From the NCBI RefSeq assembly GCF_018130215.1, contig NZ_JAFCKQ010000012.1:62001-126000 (forward strand): DNA of 64,000 nt. The letters run 5' to 3'. The translations under genes and the position numbers were made by a program. The DNA is from Bradyrhizobium jicamae. GTDB taxonomy: Bacteria > Pseudomonadota > Alphaproteobacteria > Rhizobiales > Xanthobacteraceae. Below, piece by piece: positions 44,169-53,167 of this stretch. The first letter of the stretch is position 1, and the number at the start of each line of letters is the position of its first letter. The notes beneath the pieces were generated by a model, which saw nothing but the letters and a program-made list of their open reading frames with translations, made no database searches and had not been told where the DNA came from.

Positions 44169-44444
44169 CTACTGTTGTCGGCTGATGCCAAGTTCTCTTT
44201 GAAGTTGAGGACTGAGACCAAGGGCCCCTTCAGACCGGCCCTGGTTGGTTCCGACGGCGCTCCGGGTAGCGGAGGAGGGACGCGATGGTTCTGTCGAGGT
44301 ATTGGTCGAAGTTGTCGGCGTGCTGCCACCATAACCGCTTCGGACTCCATTCTGCGTCGTTGTGCTCTGGGCCAGCGCACAGATCGGCGCGCAGGCAACG
44401 AGAGCTGCAAAGAAGATACCGAGCGGCAGCTTGATCATTGGCAA
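44169..44444 (-). CDS. Small exported protein, Ser/Thr-rich
   Basis: 91 residues: a clear signal peptide (about 1-25, ending ALA), then a low-complexity region rich in Ser, Thr, Gly and Asn, and a short C-terminus GLSPQLQRELGISRQQ. Probably periplasmic or surface-associated and disordered. No domain recognised. Confidence 0.6.
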   Translation of the reverse strand: MPMIKLPLGIFFAALVACAPICALAQSTTTQNGVRSGYGGSTPTTSTNTSTEPSRPSSATRSAVGTNQGRSEGALGLSPQLQRELGISRQQ

Positions 44445-44579
44445 TGTCCATTGGTTGCGGTCGAGCCTGGCGACGCGATTGTGAATGGTCGCGAGAAGAT
44501 GGCCAACCTTTGGAGCATCTTCGTGGCGGCCATTCGTCTAGGGAATGGATAACGGCACGCTTTCAGTCGCGAGCCACAC

Positions 44580-45899
44580 CTAACCAGGAGATGGAGACGG
44601 TCTCCCCACGCTTTCATATTTGAAGCCGTGCGCGGCCACTTCGCTCGGGCGGTAGACGTTACGCAAGTCGACCATGACCGGGCAGGCCATCTGCTGCTTC
44701 AACCGCCCGAGATCGAGCGCGCGGAATTGTTCCCATTCCGTCACGATCACCAGTGCGTCGGCGCCTTCTGCGCACTCGTAGGGGCCAGAACAATAGGTAA
44801 CGTCAGTGAGTTCGTTGCGAGCCTGCTCCATGCCAACAGGATCGTACGCCTTGATCGTGGCGCCGAGATCTTGCAGCGCGGTGACCAGCGGGATCGACGG
44901 TGACTCTCGCATGTCATCGGTGTTGGGTTTGAAGGTCAGGCCGAGCAGTGCGACGGTCTTCCCGCGCAACGAGCCACCGAACACCGCGGCGACTTTGCGC
45001 GCCATTGCCCGCTTTCGGATCTCGTTGACGGACAGCACCGCCTCGACGATTCGAATCGGCGTTTCATGATCCTGCGCGGTCTTGACCAATGCGCGGGTGT
45101 CCTTCGGAAAGCATGATCCGCCGAATCCAGGGCCAGCATGCAGGAACTTCGCGCCGATACGGTTGTCGAGGCCGATCCCGCGCGCGATCTCCTGGACGTC
45201 CGCACCCACTTTTTCGGCAAGATCCGCGATCTCGTTGATGAAGGTGATCTTGGTCGCGAGGAATGCGTTGGCGGCGTATTTGATCAACTCCGCGGTCCGA
45301 CGGCCGGTGAACATGACCGGTGCCTGGTTGAGATACAGCGGACGATAGATCTCCGCGATGATCTTTCGCGCCCGCTCGTCGTCCGTTCCGACCACGATGC
45401 GATCGGGATGCTTGAAGTCGCGAATCGCGGCGCCTTCCCGCAGGAACTCCGGATTGGAGGCGACCGCCACGTCAGCCTGGGGATTGGTGTCGCGAATAAG
45501 CCTCTCGACCTCGTCGCCAGTTCCGACCGGCACGGTCGACTTCGTGATGACAACCGTGAAATCCTTCAGGTTCACCGCGATCTCGCGCGCTGCCGCATAG
45601 ACGTAGCTGAGGTCGGCGTGGCCATCGCCGCGACGCGACGGCGTGCCGACCGCGATGAATACGGCGTCGGAGTTCGCGACCGCCTCGGGCAGTTCGGTCG
45701 AAAAGGCGAGTCGCCCGGCGCGAACATTGGCCTCGACCAGGCGGTCGAGATCCGGCTCGTAGATCGGGATCACCCCGCGATCAAGTGCCGCGATCTTGTC
45801 GACGTTCTTGTCGACACATGTGACCTGATGGCCGAAATCTGCGAAGCAGGTTCCCGAGACGAGGCCAACATAACCTGTCCCGACCATCGTAATGCGCAT
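44580..45899 (-). CDS. UDP-glucose 6-dehydrogenase
   Basis: 439 residues, the standard Ugd length. N-terminal NAD motif MVGTGYVGLVSG, catalytic C263 in GFGGSCFPKDTRAL, substrate-contact EFLREGAAIRDF and KPNTDDMRESPS. It oxidises UDP-glucose to UDP-glucuronate. With the epimerase at 42390 it provides uronic acids for the exopolysaccharide. Single transcription unit on the minus strand. Close in family to RkpK. Confidence 0.96.
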   Translation of the reverse strand: MRITMVGTGYVGLVSGTCFADFGHQVTCVDKNVDKIAALDRGVIPIYEPDLDRLVEANVRAGRLAFSTELPEAVANSDAVFIAVGTPSRRGDGHADLSYVYAAAREIAVNLKDFTVVITKSTVPVGTGDEVERLIRDTNPQADVAVASNPEFLREGAAIRDFKHPDRIVVGTDDERARKIIAEIYRPLYLNQAPVMFTGRRTAELIKYAANAFLATKITFINEIADLAEKVGADVQEIARGIGLDNRIGAKFLHAGPGFGGSCFPKDTRALVKTAQDHETPIRIVEAVLSVNEIRKRAMARKVAAVFGGSLRGKTVALLGLTFKPNTDDMRESPSIPLVTALQDLGATIKAYDPVGMEQARNELTDVTYCSGPYECAEGADALVIVTEWEQFRALDLGRLKQQMACPVMVDLRNVYRPSEVAAHGFKYESVGRPSPSPG

Positions 45900-46001
45900 G
45901 CGTTTTCCTACCGCAAATAGACTTCGAAGGCTAAAGCCCTCATCGCGGCGATGTTAAGACAGATCGCCGGCGTGCATCAGCCCGTTCTTTGAGCACGGGT
46001 G

Positions 46002-46331
46002 CTAGTATTGAACCACGAGATCCGGATTGCGCGGGTCGACATACCGGACGTAGTTGCGATTGCCGCCGTAGAAATAGTGCGGCTCGTCTCTGGTTCGTGG
46101 ATCGAAGGTGTAGCTGTAGGCCTGCTCAAGGGAGCGGTGCCGAACGCGAACGATTTCCGGACAACCGCAGCGCGGCCCGCAATAGGGGTTTGGCCCACGA
46201 TCGATGTAATGGACCGGGCTTGCATAGTGATGGACACGGGGAGCGACCGCGTAGTCGGCGGCCTTGGCCGTCGTCAACAATCCAACCGAAGTTGAGGCGA
46301 GCAATACAAGGCCAAATAAGGATCGCGACAT
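46002..46331 (-). CDS. Small exported protein rich in His, Tyr and Arg
   Basis: 109 residues from the ATG preceded by GGGGAA. Signal peptide to about residue 24 (TTAKA), then a mature region with many His, Tyr, Pro and Arg residues and a CGPRCGCP cluster that could bind metal. It resembles secreted hypothetical proteins common in Bradyrhizobium. Function unknown. Confidence 0.68.
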   Translation of the reverse strand: MSRSLFGLVLLASTSVGLLTTAKAADYAVAPRVHHYASPVHYIDRGPNPYCGPRCGCPEIVRVRHRSLEQAYSYTFDPRTRDEPHYFYGGNRNYVRYVDPRNPDLVVQY

Positions 46332-46469
46332 CGTGAATGTTCCCCTGATTGGACCAATCTTAGACGTTCGAGGTGGAACGGGCAACCGGCCTTGTCGCCG
46401 GGGGCGCCCTTCCTGATTCCGGGGCGTTCAGATTGAAGGCAGCGAAACGGCAGCTGTCCATGACCGGCG

Positions 46470-47141
46470 CTAGCCCCGAACCAGCGGCAGCAGGGACGGA
46501 TCAATCGCTTGGACGGTGGCTTCGATGAAAGCCTTGCCGATATCCGAGGAGCGGCGATACGCGGACCTGACGGCCTCCCGAAGCGGCTTGTCGCCGCGTG
46601 TCATCATCAGCCTGACGTCGCCCTGGACCGCTTCCCTGAGATCAGGGATCGAGACGGCGTCGAACCTTGTCGCGGTATCAAGCCGCAGAGGCATCAGCCG
46701 TGCATCGTTCGGCGCCACGAAATAGGCCATTTTCAGCGCTTCGGCCACGGTCGGGTCGTGCGGATCACGTGACGCCTGGAGCAGGGCCAGCGCGACCCAG
46801 AGGGCACCGTCGTACGGCCTGATTGCCAGCGTTCGCTTGGCCTCCGCGAATGCACGATCGCCGCGGTTTGGTTGTCGGGATTGCAGCGTCACGAGAGCCG
46901 AAGCCAAGGCCTGATTGGCCTCGAGGTCGGACAGCAGCGGCGAGAGCCAATGCAGCCACTCGGGTCCGGTTTCGCTCGCTGGCGGCTGTTTCGCTGCCAG
47001 GTCGGAGGGAAACATCGGTCGAGCAGGCGAATCGATTGCGGCCGTCGTCGATGCGACGCCGTATGCGCCGACCGTCACGGCCAATGCAAACAGTGTGATC
47101 CGGAACCTGCGCGGGGAGGGGCCTGCCGGATGTGTATCCAA
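46470..47141 (-). CDS. TPR-like helical protein with N-terminal membrane anchor (paralogue A)
   Basis: 223 residues, apparently starting at TTG since no ATG fits the frame. An N-terminal hydrophobic segment (about 14-31) is followed by helical repeats: RTLAIRPYDGALWVALALLQ and EALKMAYFVAPND. The stretch from about 105 to 185 aligns well with the protein at 54817. Probably a periplasmic scaffold. It is 22 bases downstream of the phosphatase gene, so probably co-transcribed. Confidence 0.72.
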   Translation of the reverse strand: MDTHPAGPSPRRFRITLFALAVTVGAYGVASTTAAIDSPARPMFPSDLAAKQPPASETGPEWLHWLSPLLSDLEANQALASALVTLQSRQPNRGDRAFAEAKRTLAIRPYDGALWVALALLQASRDPHDPTVAEALKMAYFVAPNDARLMPLRLDTATRFDAVSIPDLREAVQGDVRLMMTRGDKPLREAVRSAYRRSSDIGKAFIEATVQAIDPSLLPLVRG

Positions 47142-47163
47142 TGCATCTTTCAGGGGCGGCCTC

Positions 47164-47904
47164 CTACAATGCGAGCATGCTATTGCCCTGGATGGTGAGC
47201 AGCGTCAGGTTTCCGGTCGCGTAGGCACCCGTATCGATATTGGCGCGATTGTCTCGGATCTCCGGTACACGCACCGGCGTATGTCCGTGAACGATATATT
47301 TCCCGAAGCGTTTGTTGCTCTCGAGAAACTCTTCGCGGATCCAAAGCAGATCCTGTTCCTGCTGCCGGGCCAACGCAACGCCCGGTTTCACGCCGGCATG
47401 AACGAAGAAGAAATCGCCGCACACGAAACGCAACCTCAGGCTGTTGAAGAAGCGCTTTTGATGCATTGGGATCGCTAGTCTGAGTTGTCTGACCAATTCC
47501 GACTGCTCTGCCGCATCGGGATTAAGTGATGGGCGCAGTCCGTAGGAGATCAGCGTCTCCATGCCGCCATATTGCTTCCAGTCGCGCAACTGCGCGGGAT
47601 CCTTCAGGACCTCGAACAGGAACGCCTCGTGGTTGCCCTTCAGGAACACCGATTCATGCCTGCGGGCGCGCTCGGTCAGCAACTCGATGGTTCTGCAAGA
47701 ATCCGGCCCGCGGTCGATGTAGTCACCCAGGAAGACATGGATCGGGCGCATCGAGCCTATGGTCGTCAAATCGCGGTCGATGACGGTAAACATCTGCTGA
47801 AGCAAATCGGCGCAGCCATGAATGTCGCTAATGGCATAGATGCGGACGCCATCCGGCAATCTCGGCTTGCGAACTGCAGTTCTTGGTCGCGTTAGTTTCA
47901 ACAT
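47164..47904 (-). CDS. Calcineurin-like metallophosphoesterase (PrpA/ApaH type)
   Basis: 246 residues if started at the ATG 47904; a frame open to 47955 gives a 17-residue extension. It shows all metal motifs of the serine/threonine-phosphatase family: SDIHG (26-30), GDYIDRGPDS (60-69), GNHE (about 86), and HGHTPV near the end. Cytosolic. Co-encoded with a TPR-like protein within an EPS locus containing a tyrosine autokinase; a regulatory dephosphorylation role is possible but not shown. Confidence 0.88.
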   Translation of the reverse strand: MLKLTRPRTAVRKPRLPDGVRIYAISDIHGCADLLQQMFTVIDRDLTTIGSMRPIHVFLGDYIDRGPDSCRTIELLTERARRHESVFLKGNHEAFLFEVLKDPAQLRDWKQYGGMETLISYGLRPSLNPDAAEQSELVRQLRLAIPMHQKRFFNSLRLRFVCGDFFFVHAGVKPGVALARQQEQDLLWIREEFLESNKRFGKYIVHGHTPVRVPEIRDNRANIDTGAYATGNLTLLTIQGNSMLAL

Positions 47905-48086
47905 TTGCCAGACGTCAGCCGCCTCGACGCCCAGCTGAGAACGACGTTCCCCCAACCGGTTCGGTGATCATGGTTAATGAATGTCTAAGGCATCCGGGTG
48001 GCATTGAGTCGAATTGGGAGCCGTAAAGCCGCAGAATTTCAAGCCGTTTCCCCTAGCTTGCGCCGAAATCATAAGGGGAGCAACAG

Positions 48087-48707
48087 ATGAACAGGATTAT
48101 CACCGTCGCCGCAATAGCGATCGTGGCGGGATTCTCGGTCCTTCAGTCCGCCAGCGCCGGCCTCGTGGGGATGCCCATCAGCCTCCGATCGGCGCTGCGC
48201 ATCAAGTTCGAGACCCCGACGCTCCCTCCGATGGCCTATACGATGTTCTGCCTCCACTACTCGAGCGAGTGCCGGCAGGCGCCGATCTTCCGGGGTGGCC
48301 CTGTCAGCCTGACCGAGGCACGCTGGGCTGACCTCACGGAGGTCAATCAGGCCGTCAATCGCAGCATTGCGCCGGAGCGCAACGAACTCGGGCTGGTCGG
48401 CGAGTCGTGGGTCATCAATCCGGACCGAGGGGACTGCAACGATTATGCCGTGAGCAAGCGCCATGAACTGCTCAAGCGCGGCTGGCCGGCGCGCGTGCTG
48501 TTGCTGAGCGAGGTCGTGGTCAACTCGGGCGAGCATCATCTCATACTTGTGGTGCGCACCAAGAGCGGCGATCTGGTGCTCGACAACATGACCCCCCAGA
48601 TCAAGCCGTGGTCACGGGTGCCCTATCGATGGGTGCGCATCCAGATGCCGAACAAGCCGAAATATTGGTCCACGGTCGCGTCGCGAGTGTATCAGGCCCG
48701 CGGTTGA
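48087..48707 (+). CDS. Bacterial transglutaminase-like cysteine peptidase (BTLCP family)
   Basis: 206 residues: signal peptide to about 24, then the BTLCP (DUF920) fold with catalytic C117 (GDCNDYAVSKRHEL), H150 or H151 (SGEHHLIL) and D166 (DLVLDNM). Family members such as LapG cut surface adhesins in the periplasm under cyclic-di-GMP control. No LapD-like receptor or adhesin is in the window, so the substrate is unknown. Isolated gene on the plus strand. Confidence 0.9.
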   Translation: MNRIITVAAIAIVAGFSVLQSASAGLVGMPISLRSALRIKFETPTLPPMAYTMFCLHYSSECRQAPIFRGGPVSLTEARWADLTEVNQAVNRSIAPERNELGLVGESWVINPDRGDCNDYAVSKRHELLKRGWPARVLLLSEVVVNSGEHHLILVVRTKSGDLVLDNMTPQIKPWSRVPYRWVRIQMPNKPKYWSTVASRVYQARG

Positions 48708-48737
48708 CGTGGAAAAATTACGGTCGACCTCGGCCCG

Positions 48738-50057
48738 TCACTCCATCGTCGAATCCGCCAGGCCGCTGGTTCGGCCGAAGGTTTGCGAAAGTCCGAGGCT
48801 GATCAAGACCACGACGACGGTCTGGACCAGATAGCTGGATAGGCTCGGATCCAGGAACGCTTCGCAGAGCAAGGTCGGAAGAGCGGCCGCCGCCGTTGCC
48901 GAGAAAAACCAGTCACGTCCGCGTCGGATTGCGCCGCGCAGCATGAAGAAGAAAAGCTGGGCCGCGAATCCGAGCAGGACGATCAGGGCGGGCGTTCCCC
49001 ATTCGATGACGATGGACGTGGCCGTGGAGGCCGCGGTCGGTTCGGGCGCAGCGCCGAAATCCTGATAGGCCCTCGACAGCAATTCGAACGTGCCGATGCC
49101 GCTTCCGAGTGAGGGGGAATCCGCCAGAGCGCGCTGCGTCAGAGTGATGGAATCGTGCGCGTTCGAGACAGCAAAGCCAAGCAATCCGGGGTGCGAAGGC
49201 GCGTGCAAGCGTACCAGTATGGCGCCGACCAGCATTGCGATGATCGCGCCAAACGCCCCCGCCGAGATCGAGGGCAGAATGCCGAGGTGGCGCGCCAGCG
49301 CGACCAATGGAAACATGGTGAGGCCCGCGGCGGCGACAGCAAGCAGGTCGTTGCGCCCGAGAATCACAATCGCGGCAACCGACAGTGCGAGACCGCCGAG
49401 ACCGGAACAACCTTCCAACAACAGCGCTCGGCGTGCGGGTGCGTCGATCTCGTTGCGGTTCAGGTATCGCTCGATGGCGCGCACGATGATCGCGCCGTTG
49501 AGCAGTATCGCGACCACGGGCAAGGCGGCGAATGGCGCCGCTGCGGCATGCTCGGTCGGAATCAGGCCTGCGAACGCGTGGAATTGAGAGATCAAAACTG
49601 TGATCGAGATGAATGTCGTGACGGCGGTAAGAACAAAGTGAACGGTCTTCGCCTGATGTCTGTCCGTCGTCACAATGATCGCCGAAATCAGTACCGTCAC
49701 CAGGGTGAGATACCAGGTGAGGCTTCGCAGCGTCGCGCCCGGATCAAGGCTGATATGGGCCCGTAGTGACGCGTCGTTCAGAGCGATGGCCGTCGCTGAC
49801 CACACCGGATGCGCCAGTGTCTGGGGAACCGGAACGATCTGGCACGTCATCCACAGCAATGGAAACAGCAGAGCGGGTACAAACCGCTTCAGCAATTGCG
49901 CGGTCGACGAGAGTACCGGCGAATGGCCGATCGCGGCGATCGCCAGCATCGCTGCTCCCAGGAGTGCAATTGCAGGCTCGGCGAAATCGCCGCCGGCAAT
50001 GGCTAGAGCCGGCGTGGTGGCGACGAGAAAATTGAGGAGATAGAAGGCAATCGACAA
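48738..50057 (-). CDS. Polytopic Wzy/O-antigen-ligase-like membrane protein (divergent)
   Basis: 439 residues with about ten membrane helices. A large loop near residues 300-345 contains SPSLGSGIGTFELLSRAYQDFG, the motif that also occurs in the clearer O-antigen-ligase-like protein at 58917. This suggests a polymerase or ligase of the same superfamily. It lacks the expected His residue context seen in WaaL, so the assignment is tentative. Convergent with the BTLCP gene. Confidence 0.65.
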   Translation of the reverse strand: MSIAFYLLNFLVATTPALAIAGGDFAEPAIALLGAAMLAIAAIGHSPVLSSTAQLLKRFVPALLFPLLWMTCQIVPVPQTLAHPVWSATAIALNDASLRAHISLDPGATLRSLTWYLTLVTVLISAIIVTTDRHQAKTVHFVLTAVTTFISITVLISQFHAFAGLIPTEHAAAAPFAALPVVAILLNGAIIVRAIERYLNRNEIDAPARRALLLEGCSGLGGLALSVAAIVILGRNDLLAVAAAGLTMFPLVALARHLGILPSISAGAFGAIIAMLVGAILVRLHAPSHPGLLGFAVSNAHDSITLTQRALADSPSLGSGIGTFELLSRAYQDFGAAPEPTAASTATSIVIEWGTPALIVLLGFAAQLFFFMLRGAIRRGRDWFFSATAAAALPTLLCEAFLDPSLSSYLVQTVVVVLISLGLSQTFGRTSGLADSTME

Positions 50058-50219
50058 GTCGGGGCTTTGGGCGATGATCGGGACAGCGGTGCTGCGGGAC
50101 GGTCTCCGCCCGCCAATCCACTATTGCACACTACGCGCGGCGGGCCAAACGATTGCCAATCGAGTCTGTCTGCCCATCACTCATGGCAGGATCGGTAATC
50201 GGCACCAGCCGATCGTGGT

Positions 50220-50516
50220 TCAATGCAACCGGTCTGCCGCTCGTTGCTTGAAGGGGACCACAACCGATGTGTGGCGCGGCGACCTCGCCATGACGATGGC
50301 GTGACGCACAAACAGGCCAAATGCGTAGCCCATCTGCGGCGCAGCGCACAGCAGAAGGCAATGTGCGAAGCCCACCGCAAGGCCAGTGTCTGACATGATC
50401 GCGCTCGTTGCCGTCGCAATCACCGCAACGAGGCTGATCGGAACGAGAATCCAGACCCGAAATCGCCAGGCCAGCACTGCGCCGATCAGGAATAACAAAA
50501 TGGATGTCTGAAACAT
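50220..50516 (-). CDS. Small membrane protein of unknown function
   Basis: 98 residues with three hydrophobic segments (LLFLIGAVLAW, WILVPISLVAVIATATSA and GFAHCLLLCAAPQMGYAFGLFV) and a basic tail. An AAGGGG site is well spaced before the ATG. Between the Wzy-like and exported-protein genes on the same strand. No family recognised. Confidence 0.6.
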   Translation of the reverse strand: MFQTSILLFLIGAVLAWRFRVWILVPISLVAVIATATSAIMSDTGLAVGFAHCLLLCAAPQMGYAFGLFVRHAIVMARSPRHTSVVVPFKQRAADRLH

Positions 50517-50587
50517 AGGTGCCCCTTCAGGTCACCTTTTCACCGAATCGTTCTAAGAAACGATGAAGTTCAGATTTGCAAGTCTAG

Positions 50588-51211
50588 CTATCTGGCAGTG
50601 CAGTTTGGCGACAAATAGCGGAGCGCGGCGCCGAGTCCGCCGATGGAGATGACTCCCCGGATGGGCTCCTTCTGGGCCTGGACATCGACCGCCAACTCGC
50701 CTGCGTGCTGCCACTCGCCCGCCGCAAGGCGCGAGGCGTCTTGCGGCAAGATCAACACAGCGCCGGTCCGCGCCACGGTCGCCTGGAATCGCACCGATGT
50801 CGTGCCGCCGGTGAGGCTGACCAAGGGCCGTGCGTCAGGGGGCAATGGCTGCAGCATGATCAGCGCAACATCAACGCCCGTAACTCCGCATTGGAGGACG
50901 AGGCCCGCCAGGCCGGGGTCGGATCTGGCTGTATCGGCGACATGCATGACCGAGATGGAGTCCGTCCCACCGTCGGGATGTCTTGCCCTCACAAAGCGCC
51001 ATCCCTGTTCGAGGGAAATCGACTGACTTCCGGCCTCGACCTGCTTGAGCGCTTCTTCGTCGCATCTCCGTTTCTGTTCGGCACCAAGCCCGGGCGAGCA
51101 CGTGCGCAAGCCGGTCTGCGGAGGATCGGCATGAGCGAATGCCACCAGGGACAACAGAATGGGCGTTGAAAGAAGTGCGGGGCGAGGAATCATTGGTTGT
51201 GCGTACGTCAT
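50588..51211 (-). CDS. Exported protein of unknown function
   Basis: 207 residues; an internal ATG at 51193 gives a better signal peptide (IPRPALLSTPILLSLVAFAHA) and may be the real start. The mature region is a beta-rich single domain with two likely disulfide pairs (CSPGL...RRCDEE and VLQCG...PNCTAR). The ordering of a Trp-containing segment and VLQCG faintly recalls VasI/TagO-like periplasmic proteins, but I would not assign it. Confidence 0.62.
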   Translation of the reverse strand: MTYAQPMIPRPALLSTPILLSLVAFAHADPPQTGLRTCSPGLGAEQKRRCDEEALKQVEAGSQSISLEQGWRFVRARHPDGGTDSISVMHVADTARSDPGLAGLVLQCGVTGVDVALIMLQPLPPDARPLVSLTGGTTSVRFQATVARTGAVLILPQDASRLAAGEWQHAGELAVDVQAQKEPIRGVISIGGLGAALRYLSPNCTAR

Positions 51212-51430
51212 TGCCGGAACTGCAAGGGTACGATGGCCCGTTGCGCTTTGGCGAGACGCTGAACTTAACTATTAGACTCTGAGTTTCTTGACAGACCGCC
51301 TGGTGGTTGGCACAAGCTTAATATTTGGTTTTAGTGCGGTGCGCAATTTTTCAGTTTGCGACGCGGCATTCAATGTTTGCTTTGATGGTATGCCTGATTT
51401 GATCGTGGTTATTTGGCGTTGGAGGCGATT

Positions 51431-53008
51431 TTGATCCCTCAAAGTTCCGTTCCCGACAAGTCGTCGACCCCTCCCGGATCCTTGGATGAGTCACCGATTC
51501 CCGGTCAGGAGGTCCAGGAAATATCTCAAGACGTCGACAAGGCCAGGGAACTGGCTAGCGAATTTCCCGCACCTGCGCCGTTAACCAAACGGCCCCGGCG
51601 ATCAATCAAGATTCCCTATTCTGCGTTGCAATATCTGATCGCGCTGTTCGATGCAGCCGCCATCATGTTCGCCAGTGTTGTCGGAGGCGAACTCTATCAG
51701 CTGGGCGCAAATGGCGAACTGGATCACATCCAGCCGTTGCTGGGGGTGGGTACGATTGCGGCGTTGCTATACGTCTTGATCGGACAGTCCAGCGGTCTCT
51801 ACAACCGTCGGGAACTGTTCTCCCGGCGAAGGCGCGATGCCGGGCACATCGTAGCGCTGTGGTGTCTGGTCAGCCTGCTGCTGGCGCTGCTCGCCTTCCT
51901 CATGAAGAGCGGTGCGGTTTTCTCGCGCGGTTCGGTGATTTTTTTCGAAGTGTTCGCGCTGGTGCTGCTGCTTGCCGGTCGGCGCCTGTCGAAGCGCCAT
52001 GTTGCCGGCTGGGTGAAGGACGGCCAGGTCCGGGGACATCGCGCGATCCTGCTCGGCACACGTGAAGAACTGGCGTCGCTTGGCACCGAGGAACTGCTTG
52101 AAAGGTTCGGCCTGAGCGAGATGGACCGGATCGACTTCCCGAGTGGCCGAAGCGGCGGATTTGCCATGACGGAGGAGGAGGCGGCGTCGCTGGAGCGGGC
52201 GCTGAGGATTGCGCGCGACCGGGGCGTCGACGAGATCGTGCTCGCCTTTCCCTGGAGCGACACGCGGAAACTCGAACTGGTTCGCGACCGCTTGCGCATT
52301 TCGCCGCTGCCGGTTCAACTATTGCCCGATCGCCGAATTCGCTCGCTGGCGGGCAATCCGTCGTTCAGTCTGAAGACCTCCCTGTCGGTAGAAATTCAGC
52401 GCGGCCCCCTGACGCGGCTGGAACAGACGTCGAAGCGCTTTGTCGACATCGTCGGAGCTTCGCTCGGACTGGTTCTGCTTGCGCCACTGATGCTCGTGAG
52501 CGCGATCGCCATCAAATTCGACTCGGCTGGCCCCGTCTTCTTCCGGCAGCGGCGAAACGGCTTCAACAGCAAGCAGTTTTCGATCTTCAAGTTCCGCACC
52601 ATGACCGTGATGGAGGACGGTGCAACGGTCGAGCAAGCGAAGCGCATCGACCCCCGCGTGACGGGTGTCGGGAGGTTGCTGCGGCGATCGAGTATCGACG
52701 AGGTGCCTCAGCTTTTGAACGTACTGAAGGGGGAAATGTCTCTCGTCGGCCCCCGTCCGCATGCCCTGGCCCATGACAATCACTTCGGGGATTTGCTGTC
52801 CGACTATGCTTTCCGTCATCACGTGAAGCCGGGGATCACCGGCTGGGCCCAAGTCAGGGGCTTCCGCGGCGAGACGGCCAAGGTCGAGCAGATGAAGGGA
52901 CGAGTAGATTGTGATCTCTGGTACATCAACAACTGGAGTTTGATGCTCGACCTGAAGATCATAGTCCTGACCTGCCTGGAACTCTTCCGCAGCCCGAACG
53001 CCTATTAG
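51431..53008 (+). CDS. Undecaprenyl-phosphate hexose-1-phosphate transferase (WbaP/ExoY type, second copy)
   Basis: 525 residues from a TTG with GGAGG five bases upstream; an earlier TTG at 51413 is in frame without such a site. Domain plan as in the copy at 40543: polar start, four helices, loop domain (LLGTREELASLG), fifth membrane segment and the sugar transferase domain. That domain has SKRFVDIVGASLGL, RQRRNGFNSKQFSIFKFRTM, RSSIDEVPQLLNVLKGEMSLVGPRP and GITGWAQVRG. Two initiating transferases imply two polymers, or a redundant first step. Followed by the Wza gene. Confidence 0.94.
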   Translation: MIPQSSVPDKSSTPPGSLDESPIPGQEVQEISQDVDKARELASEFPAPAPLTKRPRRSIKIPYSALQYLIALFDAAAIMFASVVGGELYQLGANGELDHIQPLLGVGTIAALLYVLIGQSSGLYNRRELFSRRRRDAGHIVALWCLVSLLLALLAFLMKSGAVFSRGSVIFFEVFALVLLLAGRRLSKRHVAGWVKDGQVRGHRAILLGTREELASLGTEELLERFGLSEMDRIDFPSGRSGGFAMTEEEAASLERALRIARDRGVDEIVLAFPWSDTRKLELVRDRLRISPLPVQLLPDRRIRSLAGNPSFSLKTSLSVEIQRGPLTRLEQTSKRFVDIVGASLGLVLLAPLMLVSAIAIKFDSAGPVFFRQRRNGFNSKQFSIFKFRTMTVMEDGATVEQAKRIDPRVTGVGRLLRRSSIDEVPQLLNVLKGEMSLVGPRPHALAHDNHFGDLLSDYAFRHHVKPGITGWAQVRGFRGETAKVEQMKGRVDCDLWYINNWSLMLDLKIIVLTCLELFRSPNAY

Positions 53009-53167
53009 GCGGCAATTTACGCTTATTTAGGCGATTTCGTATGTCGTAGGCTTGGCGACTGTAGCTGCATTGCCACACCGAAAAGCATATTCGGGCAACC
53101 GAGCCTAACTCCGTTGACACAACTACGGAATTCGCCAACGGTGCCGTCTGGATCGGGGGACAGTTGC

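Noticed and set aside
51286..51320. Possible sigma-54 or sigma-70 promoter before the second transferase (TTGACA and TTGGCAC)
   Set aside because: The TGGCAC lacks a GC at the required distance, and no -10 box fits the TTGACA spacing.
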